Shown piece by piece: positions 33,359 through 41,755 of a stretch of 64,000 nucleotides of DNA (positions within the stretch are counted from its first letter, which is position 1; every line of letters starts with the position of its first letter). Both the position numbers and the translations under genes were made by a program. Source of the stretch: WRKB01 sp031551145 (lineage in GTDB: Bacteria; Desulfobacterota; Desulfovibrionia; Desulfovibrionales; Desulfovibrionaceae); the NCBI GenBank assembly GCA_031551145.1, contig JAVBNZ010000008.1, positions 1 through 64,000 on the forward strand. Direction: 5' to 3'. The notes beneath the pieces were generated by a model, which was not told the origin of the DNA, searched no databases, and saw only the letters and a list, made by a program, of their open reading frames with translations.

Positions 33359-34281
33359 AACAATACGACGCGTTCGTAATAGGCGGCGGTCCCGCGGGAG
33401 TTACCGCCGCCCTCTACCTGTTACGCGCGGGACGTACGGTGGCCTGGGCCGAGCAGCTCGGCCCAGGCGGCCAGTTGCTCATGACCGAGTGCATTGAGAA
33501 TTATCCCGGGTATCCGGAAGGCATCAAAGGCTGGGAACTGGCAGACAAGATGGCCGCCCATCTGCAGAATCATCCGCCGGTTCGCTATTCCGAGGCGGTA
33601 TACGCCGTGGAGCCGGGCAACGGCACGCACATCGTGCGGGTAGGGGAAGAGCGCGTCGCCGCGCGGGTGGTCATCATTTGCTCCGGCTCCGGACACCGCA
33701 AGCTCGGTCTGCCGAACGAAGAAAAACTCGTCGGGCGCGGCATTTCCTACTGCGCGCTCTGCGACGGGAATTTTTTCCGGGATCAGGTGATCGCGGTGGT
33801 CGGCGGAGGCAATTCCGCCCTGGAAGAAACTCTCTATCTTGCCCGGCTGGCGCGAAAAATTTATTTGATCCACCGCCGCGACGCATTCAGGGCGGACAGG
33901 ATCTATCAGGAGAAAGTGCGGGCGCTCCCCGAAAAAATCGAACCCGTGCTGAGCACGGTGATCTCCGCCATAAACGGCGACGCGGCTCTTGAAAGCCTCA
34001 GCCTGCGCAATGTTGCAAGCGGGGAGGAGCGCGTGCTGAAGATTGACGGGCTTTTTATCTTCGTGGGCTTTGAGCCGCGCGGGGAATTTCTGCCCGCCGG
34101 ACTGGAGCGCGACGCCCAGGGCTTTATTGTCACGGATACGGAAATGAGGACCAACCTGCCCGGCATTTTCGCGGCAGGGGATATTCGCTCCAAACTTTGC
34201 CGCCAGGTGGCGACGGCCGTCGGCGACGGCGCCACGGCAGCCCATGCGGCATCTATCTACCTGGAACAGCTCAATGCGTAA
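33355..34281 (+). CDS. trxB: Thioredoxin-disulfide reductase
   Basis: This 308-aa flavoenzyme has an FAD-binding GGGPAGVTAALYLLRAG near residues 10-26, the redox CxxC in SYCALCDGNFF, an NADPH-binding VGGGNSALEETLYLA, and the C-terminal FAD motif IFAAGDIRSK. The proximal CxxC reads CALC where most TrxB have CATC. It reduces TrxA with NADPH, or possibly another reductant in anaerobes. GTG 33355 overlaps trxA; its stop region overlaps the bamD start (34274). Confidence 0.97.
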   Translation: MKQYDAFVIGGGPAGVTAALYLLRAGRTVAWAEQLGPGGQLLMTECIENYPGYPEGIKGWELADKMAAHLQNHPPVRYSEAVYAVEPGNGTHIVRVGEERVAARVVIICSGSGHRKLGLPNEEKLVGRGISYCALCDGNFFRDQVIAVVGGGNSALEETLYLARLARKIYLIHRRDAFRADRIYQEKVRALPEKIEPVLSTVISAINGDAALESLSLRNVASGEERVLKIDGLFIFVGFEPRGEFLPAGLERDAQGFIVTDTEMRTNLPGIFAAGDIRSKLCRQVATAVGDGATAAHAASIYLEQLNA

Positions 34282-35011
34282 CTACCCCTCCGCGCGTCAC
34301 TGTCTGCTCATGCTCGTCTGTCTGCTGTTTCTCGGCGGATGCGGGATCATAGACTATTTCTATCTCCCGCCTCCGGAAGACACGGCGCAGGAGCTGTTTG
34401 AAAGCGCCAACGACTATATGCGGGAAAAAGATTACGCCAACGCTACCGATCGCTACAGACGGCTGAAGGACAATTATCCCTTCAGCCCCTATACGATAGA
34501 AGCCGAACTTTCGCTGGCCGATGCGTATTTTCTCGACAGCGAATACCATCTGGCCGCCGAGGCGTACAAGGAATACGAATCCCTGCATCCGCGCAATCCG
34601 GCCATTCCCTATGTTCTCTATCAAATCGGGCAGGCCCGCCTGAAGGCCGTCGTCTCCATTGACCGCCCCATGACGGATGCCCTGGAAGGCTACACCTATT
34701 TCAAACGTCTTGTGGAAACCTACCCGGATTCGGAATACGTGGAATCCGCCAAGGAAGGCATGCTGGCCTGCCGCCGCTATATGGCCGAGCACGAATTGTA
34801 CATTGGCGACATGTTCTGGCGCATGGGCAAATACGGCCCGGCCTGGAAGCGCTATGAATACATCACGAAAAATTACAAAGACGTGGAAGAAATTTACGAG
34901 CATGCGGAAAAGAAACTTCCCGCCGCATATCTGCGCTACCGCGAAGCGCAGTCGAAAGAAGTGCGCGAGCAGCGCGAAGGAAGCTGGAAGCGCTGGTTCC
35001 GTTGGCTGTAA
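34274..35011 (+). CDS. bamD: Outer-membrane assembly lipoprotein BamD
   Basis: This 245-aa lipoprotein has an N-terminal signal ending in the lipobox LFLGGC, followed by five TPR-like repeats: AQELFESANDYMREKDYANA, FSPYTIEAELSLADAYF, HLAAEAYKEYESLHPRN, YFKRLVETYPDSEYVESAKE. This is the BamD (YfiO/ComL) pattern, and the length equals that of E. coli BamD. It is a core partner of BamA in inserting outer-membrane beta-barrels. ATG 34274 overlaps the trxB 3' end. It is followed 12 nt later by the CDF gene. Confidence 0.95.
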   Translation: MRNYPSARHCLLMLVCLLFLGGCGIIDYFYLPPPEDTAQELFESANDYMREKDYANATDRYRRLKDNYPFSPYTIEAELSLADAYFLDSEYHLAAEAYKEYESLHPRNPAIPYVLYQIGQARLKAVVSIDRPMTDALEGYTYFKRLVETYPDSEYVESAKEGMLACRRYMAEHELYIGDMFWRMGKYGPAWKRYEYITKNYKDVEEIYEHAEKKLPAAYLRYREAQSKEVREQREGSWKRWFRWL

Positions 35012-35023
35012 CTATGTGAAAAC

Positions 35024-36481
35024 ATGATAAACGACGCTCACGCCGCCGGAGAAAAGTCGCAAGCCGCGCTCTCTTCTCTGGCGGCGGCTTTTTTTCTTAC
35101 CTGCCTCAAACTGGCTGCCGGGTTAAGCACCAACAGCCTCGGCATTTTGTCCGAAGCCCTGCACAGCGGCCTGGATCTGCTGGCCGCCGGCATCACCTTC
35201 GCGGCTGTGCGCATCGCCGCCATACCGGCCGACAGCAGCCACCCCTATGGTCACGGCAAGGTCGAGCACCTGGCCGCTCTGGCGGAAACCGCTCTTCTGT
35301 TGTTGACCTGCGGCTGGATCATCGGCGAGGCCCTGACCCGCCTCTTCACCGGCGAAGCCGCGGTTACGCCTTCCCCCTGGGCTTTCGCGGTGATGGCCAT
35401 TTCCATTGTCGTGGACATTTCGCGTTCCCGCATGCTGCGCCGCACCGCGGAAAAGCACAAAAGCCAAGCCCTGGCGGCCGACGCCCTGCATTTTGCGAGC
35501 GATGTCTGGTCTTCATTCGTGGTGCTTATCGGCCTCGGCGCCATGTGGTTTGCCCGCACGCTCCCGCAGGGCAGCACGGCGCGCAGGCTGCTGGAGCATG
35601 CCGACACCGTCGCCGCCCTCGCCGTGGCCGCCATTGTGCTCAGGGCCTGCTTCCGCCTTTCCAAGGACGCTGTGGACAGCCTTATGGACAGGGAACATGA
35701 GGATATCCGCAAGATCATCCTTGATTGCCTGAAGGAGGTTGCAGGCATCGTGCGGGTGGAGCGGGCGCGCATCCGCGTCAGCGGGCCGGCGCACTTTGTC
35801 GATCTTGCGCTCGCTGTGGATGCCTCGCTGGGATTGGATGCCGCCCATGCCGTCGCAAGCCGGGCGGAAGAAGCCGTCATCCGCTGCCTGCCCGGCGCGG
35901 ATGTGACTGTGCATGTCGAACCTGTGCATTTGCCGGGCTCCGGCATACGCTCGGAACTTTCCGTTATCAACGATCTGGCCCGCGAACACGGGCTTACGGT
36001 GCGCAGCGCGCTTTTCACGCCCCACCCCGGCGGCACACGGGCGGAATTGCACGTGGAAGCGCCGGCACAACTTGAACTTGTCCGAGCCCACGAAAAGGTG
36101 GATGCGCTGGAAGCGGCCGTACGCAAAGAACTTTCAGTCGAACGTGTGATCACCCGTCTGGAGCCGGCGCTTGACCCGCGGGAACGCGATGCGCCCCGCA
36201 GCGAAAATTCCGTCTGGGTGCATGAGGCCGTAACCAGCGCTCTGGCGGAACTGCCCATGCTTTCGGAAGGGCACAGCGTCCGCCTGTATGCGGAACATGT
36301 GGAAGATGAAAACGAACCCTCGCTCTATGCGGTAAGCCTGCATTGCCGTATGGCCGGAGACGCGAGCGTGCTGCAGGCGCACGAAGCCGCAACGGCGCTG
36401 GAATGCCGGCTGCGCCTTCTTACCGCCGGCCGACTGGGCCGCGTGCTGATCCACGTTGAACCCCTGAAGGAGGTCATATGA
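35024..36481 (+). CDS. Cation diffusion facilitator (CDF) metal transporter with three C-terminal domains
   Basis: This 485-aa protein has an N-terminal CDF membrane domain of six helices (about residues 15-210). Metal-site motifs are SEALHSGLDLL (H-x3-D), HPYGHGKVEHLA and ADALHFASDVWSS (H-x3-D). CDF exporters of Zn2+, Fe2+, Mn2+ or Cd2+ usually end in one CTD of about 80 residues. Here about 270 residues follow, divisible into three CTD-like units (about 215-300, 305-385, 395-485), each ending in a VHVEP or RLEP strand. The extra units suggest an enlarged dimerisation/regulatory module. ATG 35024 overlaps nothing upstream; the stop overlaps the next ATG (ATGA). Confidence 0.95.
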   Translation: MINDAHAAGEKSQAALSSLAAAFFLTCLKLAAGLSTNSLGILSEALHSGLDLLAAGITFAAVRIAAIPADSSHPYGHGKVEHLAALAETALLLLTCGWIIGEALTRLFTGEAAVTPSPWAFAVMAISIVVDISRSRMLRRTAEKHKSQALAADALHFASDVWSSFVVLIGLGAMWFARTLPQGSTARRLLEHADTVAALAVAAIVLRACFRLSKDAVDSLMDREHEDIRKIILDCLKEVAGIVRVERARIRVSGPAHFVDLALAVDASLGLDAAHAVASRAEEAVIRCLPGADVTVHVEPVHLPGSGIRSELSVINDLAREHGLTVRSALFTPHPGGTRAELHVEAPAQLELVRAHEKVDALEAAVRKELSVERVITRLEPALDPRERDAPRSENSVWVHEAVTSALAELPMLSEGHSVRLYAEHVEDENEPSLYAVSLHCRMAGDASVLQAHEAATALECRLRLLTAGRLGRVLIHVEPLKEVI

Positions 36482-36762
36482 CGGAACGCGTGTTTTTCAT
36501 CCTCTATCCGGAGGATTCGAATGCGCCGGAATCGGAAGTCTGCCATCTGATACGCGCCGGCCGGGAAGGAGAACGGTGGAATTTTCCGAAAGGCAGTGTT
36601 TCCTGTTGCGGTTCGCGCAACGCCTCGAAAAACTTTGATCCGGAAAGCAACGACAAGCTTGGCGACGATGAAAACGCGATCCGCCTCTATCTCGCCAAGC
36701 AGCAGAACGCGGGCGTGGCTTTTTGCTCGCGGTGCGTGGGCGCGTTTTATTCGGAAGACTGA
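36478..36762 (+). CDS. Conserved hypothetical cysteine-containing protein (94 aa)
   Basis: The product begins MTERVFFILYPEDSNAPESE and ends with VAFCSRCVGAFYSED. The CSRC pair plus CC and C earlier (VSCCGSRN, VCHLIRAG) give five cysteines, possibly a zinc site. The start ATG overlaps the CDF stop by 4 nt, so expression is coupled to the transporter, which makes a metal-related role conceivable but unproven. It has no membrane segment or signal peptide. It is the last gene before the two-hairpin repeat at 36803. Confidence 0.78.
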   Translation: MTERVFFILYPEDSNAPESEVCHLIRAGREGERWNFPKGSVSCCGSRNASKNFDPESNDKLGDDENAIRLYLAKQQNAGVAFCSRCVGAFYSED

Positions 36763-36802
36763 TTTTTATGCGACTTTTTTCGCTTTAAAATAGTTGCTTA
36801 CC

Positions 36803-36859
36803 GGCGGGCAAAGCCCGCCTTGCAACAATTTTGCGGCCGGGATTTGCCGCAAATCCCGG
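36803..36859. repeat. Two-hairpin intergenic repeat, copy B (inverted relative to copy A)
   Basis: GGCGGGC-AAA-GCCCGCC (36803-36819), followed by TTGC, lies 17 nt from a second hairpin CCGGGATTT...AAATCCCGG (36837-36859). Read on the minus strand, order, spacing and the GCAAGGCGGGCTT core match copy A at 24372-24429. It sits between the convergent 94-aa gene and engB. Confidence 0.65.
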
Positions 36860-36872
36860 CAGAGCAGTTCGC

Positions 36873-37478
36873 CTATGTCAAACTGCTCTCCACACCTGCA
36901 AGGCGCGTTATTTCTTCCCACAACTGCTCCAGGCCGAAGCCCTTGACGGAGGAGCAGAGCAGAGGCGCGCGCCCGTCCAGCAGCGGAGCCCAGTCCCGGC
37001 CGCGTTTGGCCCGCTCCCGCTGGGTGCATTTGTCCGCCTTGGTCAGCACGGGCAAAAGCCGTATGCCGCGCTGCGCGGCGTAGGTCGCAAGTTCGATATC
37101 CGAATTTTGCGGCGTCAGCCTGCAATCCAGCAACAGCACAAGCCCCCTGATGCCGCCGTTGACGCCGGGATTCCGCGCGAACCAACTTTCGATCAACCGG
37201 GCAAAGGCGGCCTGCTCCGTCTTGCTGCATCGGGCATAGCCGTAGCCAGGCAGGTCCACGAGGTAAAAACCTTCGGCCGGCGCGAGGTAGTAGTTGAGGG
37301 AACGGGTTTTGCCCGGCGTGGAACTGACCTTGGCCAGCCCCTTGTGCCCGGCGAGGGCGTTGATCAGCGAGGATTTGCCCACGTTCGAGCGCCCGGCCAG
37401 GGCGATCTGCGGCAGGGAAGGGGCGGGAATTTGTTCCGGCGTATAGACGGTGCGGTCCAGTATCAGGCGCGGCGGCAT
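36873..37478 (-). CDS. engB: Ribosome-biogenesis GTP-binding protein EngB/YsxC
   Basis: This 201-aa TRAFAC GTPase has G1 GRSNVGKSS (residues 29-37), the G2 threonine region SSTPGKTRSLNYY, G3 DLPGYGYA, G4 TKADK and G5 CSSVKG. EngB assists maturation of the large ribosomal subunit. ATG 37478 has GGAAG 5 nt upstream; the frame extends 25 codons further without similarity. It is divergent from aroQ with 132 bp between starts. Confidence 0.96.
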   Translation of the reverse strand: MPPRLILDRTVYTPEQIPAPSLPQIALAGRSNVGKSSLINALAGHKGLAKVSSTPGKTRSLNYYLAPAEGFYLVDLPGYGYARCSKTEQAAFARLIESWFARNPGVNGGIRGLVLLLDCRLTPQNSDIELATYAAQRGIRLLPVLTKADKCTQRERAKRGRDWAPLLDGRAPLLCSSVKGFGLEQLWEEITRLAGVESSLT

Positions 37479-37610
37479 GCGGCTTCCGTAAAAAAAACGC
37501 GCCGGCGGATGTGATTGTCCGCACGGCGGCGCGGGTTGACAAGGCAAAAGCAATTAGAGCATTTTGCGGTTGGGTTTGCAATGCCCCCGTCGCCCAAAGG
37601 AGGAGGAATC

Positions 37611-38078
37611 ATGGCGCAACACGCTATCCTTATCATGAACGGTCCCAACCTGGGGGCGCTCGGCGTCCGCCGGCCGGAAATATACGGCGGCACCGGCATG
37701 GACGCCGTGCCCGGCATGGTCGCCGCCCTGCTGGGGCCGGATTTCGCGCGCATCCGCCTGGATTTTTTTCAGTCCAACCATGAAGGCGCGCTGCTCGACC
37801 GCCTGGAGCGGGCGCACGCCGAAAAGACCGCGGGCATTGTGCTCAACGCCGGCGCGCTGACCCATACCAGCCTTGCTTTGGCCGACTGTTTGGAATGGAT
37901 AAGCCCGCCCTGCGTGGAAGTGCACATCAGCAACATTCTCGCCAGGGAAGATATGCGCCGCAAAAGCCTGATCGCGCCGCAGGTCGTGGGCCTTATCGCC
38001 GGCTTCGGGCTTTTCGGCTACGCTCTGGCGGTGCGGGCCCTGTTGCGACGCATTGAAAATGAAGAGATTTTCCGGTAG
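37611..38078 (+). CDS. aroQ: 3-dehydroquinate dehydratase, type II
   Basis: This 155-aa enzyme of the shikimate pathway removes water from 3-dehydroquinate. Motifs are IMNGPNLGALGVRRPEIYGG (active-site loop with arginine and tyrosine), FQSNHEGALLDRL, LNAGALTHTSLALADCL and CVEVHISN with the catalytic histidine. GPNLGALG replaces the commoner GPNLNLLG. ATG 37611 has AAAGGAGGAGG. It is followed by efp 46 nt later and ftsK. Confidence 0.96.
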   Translation: MAQHAILIMNGPNLGALGVRRPEIYGGTGMDAVPGMVAALLGPDFARIRLDFFQSNHEGALLDRLERAHAEKTAGIVLNAGALTHTSLALADCLEWISPPCVEVHISNILAREDMRRKSLIAPQVVGLIAGFGLFGYALAVRALLRRIENEEIFR

Positions 38079-38124
38079 ATTGCCCGCTCCCCTCTGGGCA
38101 TCATCATAAATATAGGAAAAAAGT

Positions 38125-38682
38125 ATGTATTCAACCACGGATTTTCGCAAAGGCCTCAAGATTGAAGTGGACTCCACTCCCTATGAAATCGTGGAATTCC
38201 AGCATTTCAAACCGGGCAAGGGCGGGGCGATGGTACGCACCAGGCTGCGCAACATCCTCACCGGACGTATGCAGGATATTACTTTCCGTTCCGGCGAAAA
38301 AGTGGAAAAACCCGACCTGGAAAGCCGGGAAATGCAATTCCTGTATCGCGAGGGGAACGAACTGGTTTTCATGGACATGACCAACTACGAGCAGATGCAC
38401 CTGGGCGAGGAAAGCACCGGCGGCAAGGCCGGCTTTTTGAAAGACGGCCAACAGTGCCGGGTGTTGCTCTACAGGGGCAAGGCGCTCGATATCGACATTC
38501 CTGTTTCCCTGGTGTTGGAAGTCGCCGACACCGAACCCGGCGCCAAGGGCGACACCGTGAGCAACGTTACCAAGGCGGCAACCCTGGAGACCGGCCTCGT
38601 GATTCAGGTGCCCCTGTTCGTGAACATAGGCGACAAGGTGAAGGTGGATACCCGGAGCAAGGAATATCTCGGACGGGAATAG
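38125..38682 (+). CDS. efp: Translation elongation factor P
   Basis: This 185-aa EF-P rescues ribosomes stalled at polyproline. Domain I ends in FKPGKGGAMVRTRLRN, where Lys32 is the position modified in many species (E. coli K34). Domains II-III continue with MDMTNYEQ, PLFVNIGDKVKVDTRS and the closing EYLGRE. The modifying enzyme is not in the window. The DUF3300 protein in this window has a long PPPPPP tract that should need EF-P. ATG 38125 follows a weak AGGAAAA. The stop is 3 nt before the ftsK GTG. Confidence 0.97.
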   Translation: MYSTTDFRKGLKIEVDSTPYEIVEFQHFKPGKGGAMVRTRLRNILTGRMQDITFRSGEKVEKPDLESREMQFLYREGNELVFMDMTNYEQMHLGEESTGGKAGFLKDGQQCRVLLYRGKALDIDIPVSLVLEVADTEPGAKGDTVSNVTKAATLETGLVIQVPLFVNIGDKVKVDTRSKEYLGRE

Positions 38683-38685
38683 AGC

Positions 38686-41040
38686 GTGGACAACAGAAAA
38701 ATCGCCTATGAACTGGGCGGGCTCTTTCTCATTTTCTGGGGGCTTTTCGTTCTTCTGGGCCTTGTGACTTTTGATCCTTCCGATCCCAGTCTCAACCACG
38801 TGGTGAGCGGGAAGATGGAAATTCATAACAGGGCCGGCCTGTTTGGAGCCTATCTTTCCGGTTTTCTGCACGATCTTTTCGGCATAGGGGCCTATATCTG
38901 GCCCCTGGTTTTTCTGCTCATGGGCGGAGCCATGGTTTCCACGTTTTTCGACCTGCCCTGGTGGCGCTGGTGCGGAGCTTTTTTGCTTGCCGTCTGCCTG
39001 CTGGTGGGCGGGGAGGCTTTTGCCCTGCGCATCGGCGATATGGCCGGCGGCGGCATAGCCGGGCGCGGCCTATATGAAAACGCCCGGTATTACTTGAGTC
39101 CCGGCGGATCAAGCCTGCTCTGGCTGTTTGTTTTTCTGACCGGCCTTCAACTGAGCTGCGACATTTCCTGGCTTACCTTTCTGAAGCGTCTGGCCGGCCG
39201 TCTGCGGAGCGGGCAGACGGAAGCACAGGCCGCCTCTCCTCAAAAAAATGCCAAATCCAAAGCCCTTGAAGCAAAAAGTGACGCGGGCATAAAACATTTT
39301 GCTTTGCCTTCACTGAGTGCCCTGAAAGAATTTGTGCGGCAAAAATTTTCCGATCAACCCAAGGAGCCGCCTCCGCCCATGCCGGCGCTCAACAGCGGGG
39401 AAAAAACGCCGCCCGTGCCGCCTCCGGCCGTGGACAGCGCGCTTTTTACCCCTCACGGCGAAGAAGCTCCTCTTTTGCCGCCGGAGCCCGCACCCGAGCC
39501 GGAGCAGCCTGAACCGGTCTTTTTGGAAGAGGTGCGGCTGGTGGAAGCCCTTCCCGAAGAGCCGCGCCCGAGCATTGACACGGTCATGCGTCCCGTGCCC
39601 GCGCCGAGAGAACAGAGCAGGGGAAAAAGGATACCCTTGCCCGGCCTGCATCTGCTGAGTCCGCCCAAGCCGGCCGAAAACCGTCCCGGCGCCGAGGCGG
39701 CGGCGCAGAAGGGGCAGGCTCTCATGAACTGCCTCAAGGATTTCAGCGTGGAAGGGGAGCTTGTGCGCATCACACCCGGCCCGGTGGTGACCAGATTTGA
39801 GCTGCGGCCCGCGCCGGGCATCAAGGTCAGCCGCATTTCCGCCTTGATCGACGATCTGGCGCTCAGCCTGAAGGCGCTTTCCGTACGCATCGAGGCCCCT
39901 ATTCCCGGCTCGGACACCGTGGGCATAGAAATTCCCAACGATGTGCGGGAAACCGTGAATTTTCGCGAATTGCTCGCCTCGGAAGCGTTTAACGACAACC
40001 ACCTGCTGCCCATGGCGCTCGGAAAGGACATTGCCGGCCGATCCGTGGCGGCCGATCTGGCACGCATGCCGCATCTGCTCGTGGCCGGGGCGACCGGTGC
40101 GGGCAAAAGCGTGTGCCTCAATTCCATTTTGCTGAGCTTTTTGTACAAGCTTCATCCCGACCAGCTTCGCCTGCTGCTCATCGATCCCAAGCGCATAGAG
40201 CTTGCCGTGTATGCGGATTTGCCGCATCTCGTGCATCCCGTGGTCACGGAAACCGCACAGGCCAAGACCGCTCTGGACTGGGCCGTGCATGAAATGGACA
40301 GGCGCTATGAGTGCATGGCGCGCCTCGGCGCGCGCAACATCGCGGGCTATAACCAGAAGCTGCAATCCTACGACGGCAGACTGCCGGCGGATATCCAGGA
40401 CCTGGAATTCTTTCCCTATCTGGTCATCATCATCGACGAACTGGCCGACCTCATGCTCACGGCCGCCAGAGAGGTGGAAACGAGCATAGTGCGCCTCGCC
40501 CAGTTGGCCAGAGCGGCCGGCATCCATATGATACTCGCCACCCAGCGGCCCAGCGTGGATGTCGTCACCGGGCTCATCAAGGCCAACTTTCCCTGCCGTA
40601 TCTCCTTCCAGGTGACTTCCAAGCACGATTCGCGCACCATTCTGGACGGCGTGGGCGCGGAATATCTCCTCGGCAAGGGCGACATGCTTTTCAAGTCCGG
40701 CGGCGGCAGAATACAGCGCCTGCACGGCCCCTTTGTCAGCGATGACGAAGTCACTGCCGTGACGGAGCACTGGCGGCGGCACATGCCGCCTTCCTACAAG
40801 GTGGACTTTGCCGAATGGGGCAATGAAAGCGCTGATGCCGGGCTAGCCGGCTCGGCAGGCGACGCCGCGGGCGATCCTCTCTATCCTGAAATGCAGCGTT
40901 TCGTGCAGGAGCAGGGCGGCAAGATTTCCATTTCCCTGCTGCAGCGGCGTTTCCGCATCGGCTTTAACCGCGCGGCCCGCATTATGGAGCAGTTGGAACG
41001 CGATGGCCTCATCAACGCCGACAACAAAAAGAAAAATTAA
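38686..41040 (+). CDS. ftsK: DNA translocase FtsK
   Basis: This 784-aa protein has four N-terminal transmembrane helices (residues about 10-165), a Pro/Glu-rich linker (about 190-330), then the FtsK motor. Motor features are Walker A GATGAGKSVCLNSIL, Walker B VIIIDELADLM, ATQRPSVDVVTGLIKANFPC and GKGDMLFKSGGG. A C-terminal winged-helix gamma domain (ISISLLQRRFRIGFNRAARI) reads KOPS and contacts XerD. It pumps chromosome ends to the septum for dif resolution. Start GTG 38686 lies 3 nt after efp. The linker is shorter than in E. coli. Confidence 0.97.
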   Translation: MDNRKIAYELGGLFLIFWGLFVLLGLVTFDPSDPSLNHVVSGKMEIHNRAGLFGAYLSGFLHDLFGIGAYIWPLVFLLMGGAMVSTFFDLPWWRWCGAFLLAVCLLVGGEAFALRIGDMAGGGIAGRGLYENARYYLSPGGSSLLWLFVFLTGLQLSCDISWLTFLKRLAGRLRSGQTEAQAASPQKNAKSKALEAKSDAGIKHFALPSLSALKEFVRQKFSDQPKEPPPPMPALNSGEKTPPVPPPAVDSALFTPHGEEAPLLPPEPAPEPEQPEPVFLEEVRLVEALPEEPRPSIDTVMRPVPAPREQSRGKRIPLPGLHLLSPPKPAENRPGAEAAAQKGQALMNCLKDFSVEGELVRITPGPVVTRFELRPAPGIKVSRISALIDDLALSLKALSVRIEAPIPGSDTVGIEIPNDVRETVNFRELLASEAFNDNHLLPMALGKDIAGRSVAADLARMPHLLVAGATGAGKSVCLNSILLSFLYKLHPDQLRLLLIDPKRIELAVYADLPHLVHPVVTETAQAKTALDWAVHEMDRRYECMARLGARNIAGYNQKLQSYDGRLPADIQDLEFFPYLVIIIDELADLMLTAAREVETSIVRLAQLARAAGIHMILATQRPSVDVVTGLIKANFPCRISFQVTSKHDSRTILDGVGAEYLLGKGDMLFKSGGGRIQRLHGPFVSDDEVTAVTEHWRRHMPPSYKVDFAEWGNESADAGLAGSAGDAAGDPLYPEMQRFVQEQGGKISISLLQRRFRIGFNRAARIMEQLERDGLINADNKKKN

Positions 41041-41053
41041 TCCGAGGTAATGT

Positions 41054-41755
41054 ATGACGCCGTTCGTGCGTTTTTTGTGTGCAGCCGTGTTTTTTCTCTT
41101 CGCAGCCCATCCGGCCGCTGCGGCGACGGCAATCAAGACGCCCAAAGCCCAGGTGAGCGCGGCGGTGCGCGACATGCAGCGCGTTTACGCCGGCATGGAT
41201 TCTTTTCAGGCCAATTTCGCCCAGAATCTTGTTCACCGGGAAAGCGGCAGCGTGGAAACGCGCAACGGCACGCTGTTATTCAAGAAACCGCTGCTTGTGC
41301 GCTGGGAAACGGCCAAGCCCCATGCGGAATTGTTGATCATCAACAACCGGGAAATATGGAATTATCTGCCCGATGAGGAAATAGCCTACCGCTACGCGCC
41401 CGATCTGGCGCAGGATTCACGCACGCTTATCCGCGTGATTACGGGGCAGGCGCGCCTGGATCAGGATTTTTACGTGGAAGAGGACGGCAAGGAAGACAAT
41501 CTGCTGCGCCTGCGCCTCTATCCTCTGGAGCCGACCCAGCAGATGACCGAGGCTTCCATCTGGCTTGATCCCGCGACCAAACTCATCAAAAAAGCCGTCA
41601 TTGTCGACTTTTTCGGCAACAGCAACGAAGTGAGCTTTGTGAGTATGCGTCCCAACATCAAGCTGGAGGAACGCGGCTTCGATTTTACGCCGCCCAAAGG
41701 CGTGAAGGTGGAGGATCGCAGGGAGAGTGGAGTGAAAGAACAAGTGTTTAAGTAG
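41054..41755 (+). CDS. lolA: Outer-membrane lipoprotein carrier protein LolA
   Basis: This 233-aa periplasmic protein has a signal peptide (MTPFVRFLCAAVFFLFAAHP, cleavage near AAA-AT). The LolA fold shows in YAGMDSFQANFAQNL, GTLLFKKPLLVRWE (the FxKPxxxRW motif), NNREIWNYLPDEE and SIWLDPATKLIKKAVIVDF. LolA ferries lipoproteins such as BamD (34274) from LolCDE to the outer membrane. ATG 41054 follows a GAGG element. It lies 13 nt after ftsK and overlaps the convergent pseudouridine synthase gene by 8 nt. Confidence 0.95.
   Translation: MTPFVRFLCAAVFFLFAAHPAAAATAIKTPKAQVSAAVRDMQRVYAGMDSFQANFAQNLVHRESGSVETRNGTLLFKKPLLVRWETAKPHAELLIINNREIWNYLPDEEIAYRYAPDLAQDSRTLIRVITGQARLDQDFYVEEDGKEDNLLRLRLYPLEPTQQMTEASIWLDPATKLIKKAVIVDFFGNSNEVSFVSMRPNIKLEERGFDFTPPKGVKVEDRRESGVKEQVFK

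Noticed and set aside
35251..36258. Minus-strand open frame of about 335 codons
   Set aside because: Ser/Arg-rich shadow of the CDF transporter gene, with no family resemblance.
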